Both the position numbers and the translations under genes were made by a program. Positions 1 to 10,800 of a stretch of DNA of 64,000 nucleotides are shown here, piece after piece. Within the stretch, counting starts at the first letter, position 1. Every line of letters begins with the position of its first letter. The notes under the pieces were generated by a model. The model ran no database searches, had not been told where the DNA came from, and was given only the letters and a program-made list of their open reading frames with translations. This DNA comes from Aquatica leii (Eukaryota; Arthropoda; Insecta; Coleoptera; Lampyridae), in NCBI GenBank assembly GCA_035610365.1, contig CM069432.1, positions 8,370,001 to 8,434,000 of the forward strand, written 5' to 3'.

Positions 1-690
1 TCTGTCTATCTCCACTTTTCTGTACCCTACCCATACTCTTTTTTCTTCCGCTATGTTCATTATTTCTCTTTGCACTCTTCTTTCCTCCCATGTCAAATCG
101 TGGCTTTTATATATTCTTGTATTCTTTAATTTCTTCTTCTCCTCCATTACCTCCTGTTTTTCCTTCCATCCTCCGATTTCCGCCACCACCATCTCATTTT
201 TCTTCTCTTTGTTTATTACTGTCACCTTTTTCACCTCTACTTTTACATTTAATTTTTCTTCTAGCATCACTGCTAAATCTTTTTGTGGTTTTTCACTTCT
301 CCCCCCCTTTATCACGATATTATTTTTTCTTTTCCATCTTTCCGCGTCTTCCGCTTTTTCTCCAGTTTTTCTATTCTCTCCACCAGTTTCTCTTTTTCTT
401 TCTCCCACTTCTTTTCTCTATCTCCCATTTCTTTTTCATTTCTTTGATTTCTTGTCTTATTCCTTGCATATTTTCTTCCATCTGTTTCATCATTTCTCTC
501 ATTAATTCTTTTAACTCCTCCATTTCTTTCCTTCCTCCTTCTGTTCTTGAGGTTTTTCCTTCGCTCTCCTCCGATATCTTTTTAATGTCTGGTGATCTTA
601 TTGTTTTCTTTCCTCTTTCAAATATTTGTTGCCTTTCTTTCTCCTCTTCCTCACTCTCTTTTATTCATCCCTTTCCCTCTTTTTTTATTA
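1..690 (-). mobile_element. LINE ORF1 (coiled-coil RNA-binding protein), 5' part of a LINE cut by the window edge
   Basis: The plus strand is strongly C/T rich. Read on the minus strand it encodes a highly charged protein: a Glu/Lys-rich segment, then a methionine-rich heptad coiled coil (EELKELMREMMKQMEENM, about 430-530), then the block RKNNIVIKG near 310-340. That block is typical of the RNA-binding domain start in ORF1 proteins of I/Jockey/R1-type LINEs. At least one frameshift lies between the coiled coil and this block (near 350-420), so the copy is not intact. The purine-rich coding style matches the LINE reverse transcriptase at 42073-44082 and could be the same family; that link is inference. 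The 5' end is near 690-720, so the element points leftwards out of the window. It may sit in an intron of the M13 gene whose last exons start at 1052. Confidence 0.7.
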
Positions 691-1051
691 CTTATTTATT
701 TATTTATATATTTTTAATTTAGTTATTTAATTTTTTTTTATTAATTTTTTTAAATTTATTGTTATTATGATTCTTTCTAATTGTATTTAATTAAAGCACG
801 CCACAAATATTAGAAAAAGTATATAAATAAAAGTTTGTACTTCACTGTTATCAAAAGCGCGCGCTTGACCTTTAATCTAGTCCACGATATCCGCTCGCAT
901 TCGCACACGTTATCTGAGCCACCTATATCTTCTTATCCATAATTTTAATGTACTTATTTACTACTCACATTAAAACTGTACTTCTAATCATTTCTTCACT
1001 ATCTGTAAGTAATCGTCACATTTAGAAAACGTCACTATAATCGTTTTGCAG
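691..1051. other. AT-rich stretch, probable intron of the upstream M13 gene
   Basis: No coding signal was seen. It ends in a clear 3' splice site (TCGTTTTGCAG at 1041-1051) leading into the M13 exon at 1052, so at least its right part is intronic. The left part may include 5' untranslated sequence of the LINE. Confidence 0.5.
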
Positions 1052-1478
1052 ATATACCGTCTGCAATTGTTGGCGAATTAAGTCCCAATTATGCAAATTA
1101 CGGATCTTTAGGTACTTTAATTGCTCAGGAATTTACGAATTTGTTAGAAAAAGAAATTGTGCGCAATCGAACGACGTGTTCGTACGACCAAGAACAAGTA
1201 AGAAAAATAATTTGTAGGCATCAAGTTAATGAGTTTTTCAGGTGTTGGCCCATGTAGTACCAGTGCAGGTGTCGCGAAAAGCCTACGCCGCTTGGGTCAG
1301 CGCACACAAAAGAGAGCGTCGACTCATAAACCTCGTTTATGAGCCCGAACAATTATTTTGGATTTCAGCAGCTGAAACAATATGCGAAACATCATTACAC
1401 ATACCATTAACCGATATTCCTGAATTTACTAATGATTTTCGCTGCATGAAAACCAACAGCAACTGCAAATTGTTATGA
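1052..1478 (+). CDS. Neprilysin-like (M13) metallopeptidase homologue, last two exons, active site lost
   Basis: Two exons, 1052-1197 and 1242-1478, are joined by a 44-nt GT-AG intron and end in TGA. The first reads IPSAIVGELSPNYANYGSLG, which aligns with the M13 block before the zinc motif (PKAINYGGIGMVIGHEITH in active enzymes). Here the HEITH motif is QEFTN, so both zinc histidines are gone. The second exon contains EPEQLFWISAAETIC and ends NCKLL, matching the M13 tail where a QLFF segment and a terminal Cys are conserved. The ENIAD glutamate motif is not recognisable. Membrane anchor and N-terminal exons are not in the window and presumably lie further left, beyond the LINE. A polyadenylation signal AATAAA lies at 1677-1682. 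The next gene, in the same orientation, starts 412 bp downstream and shares the Cys-x-Leu-Leu C-terminus, so this is a tandem family pair. A peptidase is unlikely; a binding or scaffolding role is inference. Confidence 0.82.
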
Positions 1479-1890
1479 TAAGTCAATGATTTACTACGAC
1501 AATATGTAAACAATTAAGAAATATATTAACATATGTGAGACAAGTAGTGCTTTTGTTGAACTGACCTTGAATTTTAAACAAAGACAGCCGTTGACGATAG
1601 CATCGTTAAAAATGTCGTATCTATTTAAGCAGTAAATTAAATTGAAGGTTTAAAGAAACAATATTCTTTTTTTTTCAATAAAGAGTCTATTTAGAGTTAA
1701 CGAACTGTTAATTAGTTGGACTTACGAGCGCGCCATATACGAGCTAAATTTAGTCATTTTCCGTTCTCAATGAATTCAACTACTTTGTTTTTAACATGCA
1801 GTACAATTACATTTGTAATTTAGTGCCGGTTTTGAGTAATTGTGGTTAGTTTTTTTTCTTTTAAGGAACATCACAAGCTGCAGTATAAGG

Positions 1891-4800
1891 ATGAGTGACA
1901 GGTAAATAAACTTTTATTTTATAATCCAATTAGTAATACTGAGAAATTTAAGTCAAAATGAAACCAATAAGAAACGTCTTGGATTGTACATCTTGGGCAT
2001 TGCAGTTATAAGTATTCTCGTGTTGTTAGCTGCAATTCTTCCGCTTGTCTTACGAAGCGACAAAAAAGCAGGTAAATGCATAATTCAATTTTTATATCGA
2101 AATTAACCATTATTCGTAATTGAAATTGACGTATGTACTAGGGGAACAAGAAAAGGGTTAAGAAGCGTCGATTATTAAGTTCATTAATTGACTTTACGTC
2201 ACGCCTGATGCTCAATTATCATTGGTACCAATTTTTTTCTTTCAATTACTTAACTTATCTAAAATGTTATGAACGAAATCTTTCATTAATCCTCATATCA
2301 ATTATTCAAATATTAATTAGACGTAATAGTAACAAATGCTTATCGTTTTAATTCGCCTTTCGTTAAATTAACAAACACTTCCGGATGCTTAAATTTAAAT
2401 AGTTTTCTTCTAAAATGAGCTGCTCAGAAATTTGTATTTAGAAACCAAAATGTTCATCGCCGTAATTCATTTAAATGTTTGTATATGTAATTATAAACGT
2501 TTTTTCAGGTTAATTTCAGAATGTTTTGTTTTTTTCTAAATAATATAATTATGTTAATTTAATTGATTTTTTGTTACAAGTTGGTTAATTGCACCTGTAA
2601 AGGTTTAAGCACGATGGCAAATTTTCTTAGATGATACGAAATCGACCTACTGGGTATCATATTATTTGAAGCAAAAATTGTATATGGCCGCCATTGCATT
2701 GGTTCACATCAAGTTGCGTATTTTAAATGGTATTTTATTACATATTTTTAATAAAGCTGGTTCGAACGTAATTTATCATTTGTTGAAAAGATCGTTTGTG
2801 CAATTTCTAATTGCAACAGCAATAGTAGAAAAATAAGCTTGGAATAAGCTTACACAGGTAAACAACATTTTCCGGTGTATTGCAACTGCTTATTGTTTTG
2901 TTTGTAATTTATAAATAGAAGGAAGCAGTTAGTCATGAAATAATTACTACAACGGTTTTGCTTTTGATGCTTAATAAATTGTTCGTAGATCATGCTAAAT
3001 TCGAGATTTTTGTTGTCCGCCACTGCGGATTGGAGACCAATTTGCTTCAATTCGCGCAGTTCTTTATCCTATCCAATTTTTTTTTCTATCTTGTGCAGTC
3101 TTAAGTATTTGTAGAACATACATGAATTTATATTCCATTAGATTCTTTAGCTAAGGAATTTTCCTGCTGTATGTCTGCAGAATTACCACGACGTTCTACA
3201 AATTTCAAAACAATACTAAAAGTTCTAATAACAATTTTTATAGATTTACAGTTCCTAATTCAAAAAAATTTAAAAACCCAAATCTAACAAATCTAACATG
3301 CACAACACCCTACCTGGTCGATTTTGGGAAGTCTATATAGACGAAGTGGTTTAGAGGAGGTTAAGTTTCAGAAAGTAAATTAGAAAACTTGATGATTTGG
3401 TTGACCTCACGTTCAACCTTGAATCTTAAATTAAACAGAATAAAATGCATTTTCTCAGTGGTTCTAGATGACAGTAAAGTTGCTCTTGATGTTCTCACAA
3501 AGACTTCAATGCTCTTATAGAAAAAGGTTCTAAAGCATATGAAATGTCTTCTTTAGCAATGCGTTTGACAGCAACAACTCAAACCCTTGGACAGCACTCA
3601 TTCCTGTTCTAAAGCGAGAGTCAAACTAGATAAATTAACAACCGTTTTAAAAAAAAACCAGTAGTAAAAGAGCAGATCAAATAATGTAACTTCTTCGTAA
3701 GAACGGTACCAGACTAATATTCTATGCGACGTGTAAAATCTCTCAGATTTTTCCTGTATAACAAATTTCTTGTACATGTGGTTTAGTGTAGATTGATGAA
3801 ACTGATCGTTCCGTCATCACACGTACTTCACAACCTGATCGTTGTATCAGGAAAATGCGTATTTCTGTTGCTGAACATCATTTTACCAGGAGTCACAACA
3901 TAGACTTTGATAATCGTATTCTTCTGCAATAGCAAATTCCGCCACTGCAGATTGGAGACCAATTTGCTTGGGTTCGCGCAGCTCTATTTTCTATCCACAA
4001 TTTTCTATAATCTAAGCAAATTTTTCTCAAACATTTTTTGAACATTCTGTTACCGTGGAGTCGGTGGAAGGCGTCGCGACGTCGGCGTCGGTATCTTCCG
4101 GACTCGGTATGTGGTACGCGTAATACCGTTTTATCGCGATTTAGGAAAAACAACACCCAAGTCTAGCAGAATGCAAGTTTATTAACTATATATTACAATA
4201 ACGTTGTGAACTAACAATAATATTTACAAAATTAACTATATACATTCGCCGTTACAATGGTAACTAAACCGCGCTCTCGAGTATCGCAAGCTGGTTGGTG
4301 ATCCTTCAGACTCAGAGGATCATTAAGCGAAGGAGTCTTTCCGCGCCAACCATTCAAGCACCTCTCTATCTTGGTCACTGGAAGCCCCGGTTTTATACTC
4401 TTTTGCGTAGTTCTTGCGGGACCGCCTCCATCGGCGTATTGCGCCGTGGTTGGTTGTCGCACCGAAGGCCCCTGCGGCGAGCTGGTGACCCTGGTGGGGA
4501 CAACATCCCCCCCCCCCGTCAAGGATCGTCCCGCGATGCTGTTGATCGCCGGAATGGGCGTCGTAGTAGCCGGTGGCGGCTGGTGATGGGCCCAAGGCGG
4601 AGCGGCTAGTCGCGCCGGATCTGGAACGGTGGCAACTTCTGGAGTTGGACCTGCGTCCGGTGGTGGCCGTCGTTCTATTACGTAGTTGGCATGGGGTCCC
4701 TGGTTCTGGACCTTGTTCCTGGCTGTGGTAACGCGTGGGGTTTTAGTGACTTCCCGTTGCTCCTCTGGTACCTTTATCGTCAAGTGGGTACGCGTGCAGA

Positions 4801-7800
4801 TGACTTGGTCTCCGGCAGCGGTGTGGTCGGGCGGCGGAAGGGGTGGTGCTTCGTCTTCGCTCTCCGGTGGAGTCGCTTGAGGTTGCCTGGACAGGTGGTC
4901 AGGCGGTTCCTCTTCTTGGCCGTCGACAGTAAGCGCTTGGAGTTTCGTCTCAGCTTCGGCAGGCGGAACATGCGGGATTACGTCAGCTTTGACAGCCGCA
5001 GCGCTGATCGTTTCTATTTCTCCTGTTTGTTCCCAGTGAACAAAGCGACGGAATGCGTGCGCCGGCGGCCAAAATCCATGACGGCATCCTCTTGTCGTAA
5101 CCAGTCTTGTCCGAGGACGAGTGGCGAAACGAGAGCGTCGACGGCGAGGGCTCTGCACACGCTGGTGTGACCTCCTACTTGAAACGGCATCACAGTTTCG
5201 CCGAGGATTGGCATTTTCGTCCCGGCCGCTGTGGTGGCTTCTTGGAATTCGGATGCTTGTATCGGCGTCGTGAAGGCGTCTCGTCGTATAAAATTGTGGG
5301 TGGCCCCGGAATCGAAGATGGCTTCTGCTTCTCGGTCCTCGATGATCACTTTCGTTCTGGGCAGGTTTTGGCGGACGTTTACCGCGTTTAGAGACGGAGC
5401 GTTGTTGTCTCTTTTTAATTCGTTCCTCAGAGCTTGCCTCCGTGCTAGCTCTAGGCAGTCCCGATTGAAATGCTGCTCGGGGCAGTACTGGCATCGGAGC
5501 AGCTGTGGTTTGACCGGTCGGTCGGTGGCCGGTGTCGGTCGGAGCTCGGTTGTTTTTATATTCCTTAGTGCGGCTTCTACCGTTGTGGCTTTCTTCACTA
5601 ATGCCAACAAGTTGACCGGAGTGCCGTCAATAAAATGTAGTTGTACCGCCGGTTGTAGCTGGCTGATGCACATCGCAATATCGTTTGCGGGGTTGATACC
5701 CAGGCGCCTCGCAAGTTTGCTTTTTCTGTCGAGGAATTCGGCCGCTGGTTCGCCTTGACCCTGCTTCTTCCCGTAGTTTTAGCTGGTTACGGGCGGCGAC
5801 GTCGTCATATTCGGCGCGCAGCAGTTCAGCGAATTCTTCCACCGTCGTGGCGAAGCTGGCATAAATTTTCCACCATTTTGCGGCGGCGTCGCGCAGGCAG
5901 CTGGCGGCTATCTTCAGCTTCTTTTCGTCGGTGTTTGCTTCCTCCAGAAGCGGCTCGATTTCTTGTAGGAACTTGACGGGGTCCTCTAGCTGTGTCCCTT
6001 TAAACACGGGCGTTTCTTTTTCTTCTGGCCAGAAGGCGGCGAGGCGTCGCAGCATCTCGTGTGCTTCTTCTGACGTAAGCTTATTTTCTTCCTTGCATTG
6101 TTGGGCGCCACTGGACGTAAGTGTGCCGTCGTCCAGTACGGTTGCTCGAGTATTTACCGGCATTCTTCCTTTCGCTCGTCGGAGGCGGGTTCCTCGTGGA
6201 TTGCAGCTCGTTGCTCGCTACTTCGAAATTGTTCTTCGAAGTTAGGCCCCACGTTCCGGGCCGCCAATTGTTACCGTGGAGTCGGGGAAGGCGTCGCGAC
6301 GTCGGCGTCGGTATCTTCCGGACTCGGTATGTGGTACGCGTAATACCGTTTTATCGCGATTTAGGAAAAACAACACCCAAGTCTATCAGAATGCAAGTTT
6401 ATTAACTATATATTACAATAACGTTATGAACTAACAATAATATTTACAAAATTAACTATATACATTCGCCGTTACAAGGGTACCTAAACCGCGCTCTCGA
6501 GTATCGCAAGCTGGTTGGTGATCCTCCAGACTCAGAGGATCATTAAGCGAAGGAGTCTTTCCGCGCCAACCAGTCAAGCACCTCTCTATCTTGGTCGATG
6601 GAAGCGCCGGTTTTATACTCTTTTGCGTAGTTCTTGCGGGACCGCCTCCATCGGCGTATTGCGCCGTGGTTGGTTGTCGCACCGAAGGCCCCTGCGGCGA
6701 GCTGGTGACCCTGGTGGGGACAACAATTCATGCATGTTGTTACAAGCTTTAGGTCTTACGAACCTTGCACGGCCAACTCACACAGTCGGAGATAGGGGAG
6801 GTTCAAGGGAATTATGCTTAAGAGCGCCAGATCTAATCCAAACTAACACTTCTGCCTCGATCACGACAGACGGTCCAAACTTGTAACTAAATTCGAGGTT
6901 CGTAATCCTTGTTACTCTGATGTTCGAGTAGCCAAAACTAGTTAATAGGTAAAGATAATTAAAAGAGAAAGGTATGTTGCCATAAAAGAAAGATTAACAA
7001 GTATAATTAACAGAGGGCGTCAAAACCGGAATCTAATTTCAATTCAATATACAGGGTATTCCGTTAGAAAAATTTTGCACGTAACAATGTACATTTCATT
7101 AGAGTGTTTATTTAGCTAAGAAAATTCGTTTTTACTTTCAACAGTGAATCTGCAGAGTTAGCACAACGTTCTACGAACTTCAAAACATTAAATGTTGTAA
7201 AAACAATTTTTACAGATTTACATTTCCTGAAAAACATTAAAATCTAAATTCAAAATCAAAAATGAACAAATTTATTAATTGCACAACAACCTGTGTTGAG
7301 GGTTTAGAGAAGTTCGTATAGACGAGGTGGTTTCAAGGAGGTTAAGTTCAATCTCAGAAAGTTAAATCTGAAAGAATATAATAATTGATTTTCTCAGTGT
7401 AATCAGCTTGGTTCAAAACCGCGGTAGCGTTGTCCTTGTCGGTTGGAAGGAGAACGATGATATCCAGGTTTCCACGAAGGCTTTTCAAAGCTAACTCCTC
7501 CAATTTATGGTTGGATTTAGAAACTTACGGTAATTCAATAACTTTGCTAATGCGAATGCAAATTGGATTTGAGATGTGGCGAAGAAGATGTCTTATAGAA
7601 GACTCAAAAGCATATAAAATGTCTTCTGCAGAAATGCGTTTGACAGCAACAATCAAATTCAAACCCTTGGACCAGCAATCAAAGAACAGGTCAAATGAAG
7701 AAACTTCTTCGTAAAAAGAGTCATCATCATAATTGAACCGTACAATCCGTGGAAATTATCACTAACGCCAAAGCGTTTTCAATCCATTTATGGAGGTGGA

Positions 7801-10800
7801 TCAATTTTCTTATTCTTGAGTTATTTCACACTCTGTTGTTGGTCCTGGGGATCTCTGTCTCTTCCATTCTTTTCTATCCCTAAATTTTGACCTACAATCT
7901 TTTATTCCCAGTACCTGTGTACTCTCCTCAAAGGAGTCCCTAAATCTTTTCTTTAGTCTTCCTTATTTCCTGGGTCCGAAAAGTACCCACTGTGTAATCT
8001 TCCTTATCATCTCGTTAGGTTTTTTTCTTCATAACGATACTTTCTCCTCCAAGTTCTTCTTCTATTTTTTCTCAATATTATTTTTCTATCTCTTGTTGTG
8101 TTTGGTCTTAACATTGTTTTCATTATTTTCCGTTCTGTGATTATTAGGTCTTCTTCTTCCTTTTTGTTTATTTCCAACGTATAGGTTATGATAAGTCGTA
8201 TCAGGGTCTTACATATTTCTATTTTTGTTGGTTTGCTTAACGCTTTGCTTTGTAGTAAGGTTTTATTTCTGCCGTATGCTTGATTTTCTTTTAGCCATTT
8301 CTCTTTTACTTTGTTCTCCCCGGTTTGTCCCATGGTGACTCCTAGATACTTAAAGTGTGTTTTTAAGTAATTTTGTGCGTGCTCGTGTTTTTTTCCTATC
8401 TTTATGTATTTTGTTTTCACTTCGTTTATTTCCATATCAATTTTTTTTTGCTACTTTGTCTAGTTAGTCTACCACCCTTGTAATATCTTCTTTCCTATTC
8501 CATATGATTGCGATGTCATCTGCGTACGCTATTATTTTTATTTGGTTAGTCATGATATTTTTCTTATCTCGTTTAGCTTTTCGTATAATGCTTTCTAGTA
8601 ATAGGTTGAATATGGATGGAGAGAAGTAGTTTGAAATCTATAAATATAATAAGTTTCTTTGTTGTATTCCTACTATTTTTGAATTATTTGTTCTAGGGTG
8701 TGGATGGCATTTATGGTCGATCGACCCGGTCATTCTGGTAGTCCCCGAGTATATTTTCAGCAAGTGTCTTTAGCCTTTTGTTAATCAGGCTTACAAGATT
8801 TTATAGGTGGTCCTTAACAGAGCTATTAGCCTGTAGTGTTTGCAGTTTTCTTTTCCTTTTTTTTATATATTGAGATTATTATGCTACTGTTCCAGTCCCT
8901 TGACATACATATTTGTTTGTTTGATATCTGTGCAGGTACATGTTTGCTTGTCCTCCATATTTTAGCAGTTCTGCCTCAATCTCGTCTTTCTCCGGTGCTG
9001 CTTTCCCATTTTTATTTATATTATTTCTTCCTGTATTTCTACATCTTTGTGGCAGTTCATTTCTTTTTGATGTCTTTTCTTCCTTTTGCATGTTCCTTCG
9101 TTTGTATATAACATTTCTTATTAATGTTGTTTCCATATGTCATTCTCTATTTTTCCCGTTTTGTCTTTTATTTTTCTGGTTTTAGTAGTTTTGCTGTTGC
9201 ACTGTAGTCTACTTTTTTTATAAAATTGTTTTAAGTTAAAGTTCATGCATTGTTGCTCAATTTCTTCTAATTTCTTCTGTATCCAATCATTGTTTTTCTT
9301 CTTGTATATAGTTCATTTGCTGCGTATCTTTTTATTTTCTATGCAGTTCTGCTTTGTTCATCCTTTCTTTCAATCGTTCTAATTCTAGCTAGGTTTTTGG
9401 TTTTCACATTCCTGGTCAAATCATTTTATGTTTGGTCGGAAAGTTACAGGCATTGCCAGTATTTTTCTGCTGGTTTCGTTATTAACGTACGTACTTACCT
9501 ACGTTTATATTATATTTATTTAATTCCTTCGATATTTCCTCCATTTTACTTACTCTTAGTATTGTATTAATATTCTAAGTTCCAACTTGTATTTGGTTAT
9601 TTGTTTTTATTTTTTTTATTAGTGTTTTGTTTTGTATTTGTATTCGTGGTATTATTCGTTTCCAATTCATTATCCTTGTTCATAGCTATTTTTCTTTGCT
9701 TGTCATTAGTAACCGTCCCGTACATACGTTTACCAGTGATTTTAAAATCTACTCATCATTGTTATCCGTAGGTCTTCATCAGCGTCGTTCTCTGGAGAAC
9801 TCTGGCTCGGATTCTTCCTTTTTTTTGATTGTCGGAACTATTACTCGGATTAATCAGATTTAAGTTCCTTTCATTGTCATCTTGATTGTCGTTGAACCTC
9901 TCTTCCGCCTCCACTGTCCGGTTTTCCTTTTCTATCGTGGCTATTATCAGAGGTGCTTTTAGATATTTAGAAAGAACTCTTTTTTTGTGCATTGTTTCAT
10001 AACTGGTATTAGTTCCTTTCGTTGTTCAAAAAGAGTATCAAATTAATATTCTATTTGATGTGTAAAATCTCTGAGATTCTTCCTTCTCCAAAGAACTTAT
10101 CAAAGTGGTATACCAAATTGCTTGCTCATGTGGTTTAGTCTACATCGTAGAAACTGATCGTTCTGTTATCACACGAATTTCAAAACATGATCATTATATA
10201 AAGAAAAGGCATATTACTAAGTCTGCTGTTGCTGAACATCATGTTACCGCAAGTCACAATAACGCTTCAGTAATTGCGAAATCTCCATTTTATTTCAATA
10301 GGAAATTCCGAGAAAGCATAGAAATCATTAAACAACCCAACAAGTACAATCCTAACCACGGTTTCAAACTATCCGCTCTTTGGCTGCCGGTTGTTACTCG
10401 TTTGTCAAAGACACGCCCCGTTTCGACCGTAACTAACTCTTTAGAAGTTCTTAGTCAGATTTCGGCTGATAAAGTTCCTTACAAAAGTGGGCGAACCGTT
10501 TGCAACTTCGGGTACAACATTGAGACAAGCCTTGTTAAACGAGAGGATACAAACTAGACGCCAATTAGACCTCCAGTCCATTCACGACTTATCAACACAA
10601 TAGATTCGACAATCTGGGATTTGATGGACAAACTATCTACGGAAAAAGCCGAAGAGATCGCCAAAAAGGTAAAGAAAATACAAATGGCGAAGTTCCAGAA
10701 GTTACAGGAAGTACAACATCCTTCACCGCCGCAATTAGAGACAGACAAGATCATCATCAATATGTCTTCCACCACACTCAGTGAATCAGCAACGGCCATT

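Larger units (their letters stand above)
4048..6725 (-). mobile_element. Ty3/Gypsy-like LTR retrotransposon fossil, short internally incomplete copy
   Basis: Two long terminal repeats of about 457 bp (TGTTACC...GACAACA) bound the element, and the 4-bp duplication ATTC lies outside both ends (4044-4047 and 6726-6729). Reading on the minus strand, a primer-binding-like segment follows the 5' repeat. Then come a gag-like region (about 5630-6163) and a protease-like region with an aspartic-protease DSGAT motif (within about 5014-5673). Next is a proline-rich tail, then a poly-G tract next to the 3' repeat. The element is far shorter than a full Gypsy and is broken, with several breaks. The two repeats differ at only about ten positions by eye, so the insertion is geologically recent despite its decay. 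Confidence 0.85.
3939..10557 (+). mobile_element. Penelope-like element relic, second tandem unit, split by three later insertions
   Basis: The unit is found in pieces: 3939-4047, 6730-6737, 7087-7721 and 10037-10557. The pieces are collinear with the first unit at 3017-3938. The last piece encodes a long GIY-YIG domain (10105-10557): IACSCGLVYI, then ETDRSVITR, AVAEHH and a C-terminal tail, close to the usual length of this domain. No reverse transcriptase core was seen upstream. The interruptions are a Gypsy fossil (4048-6725), a solo LTR (6738-7086) and an RTE LINE (7722-10027). Each is bounded by its own short direct duplication, and the first unit shows how the undisturbed sequence reads. 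Confidence 0.72.

Noticed and set aside
53-722. Long plus-strand frames of 150 and 210 codons at the left edge
   Set aside because: They are Ser/Phe/Leu-rich shadows of the purine-rich LINE ORF1 on the opposite strand.
4295-6405. Plus-strand frames across the Gypsy fossil
   Set aside because: GC-rich antisense shadows of the minus-strand gag-like region and of the LTRs.
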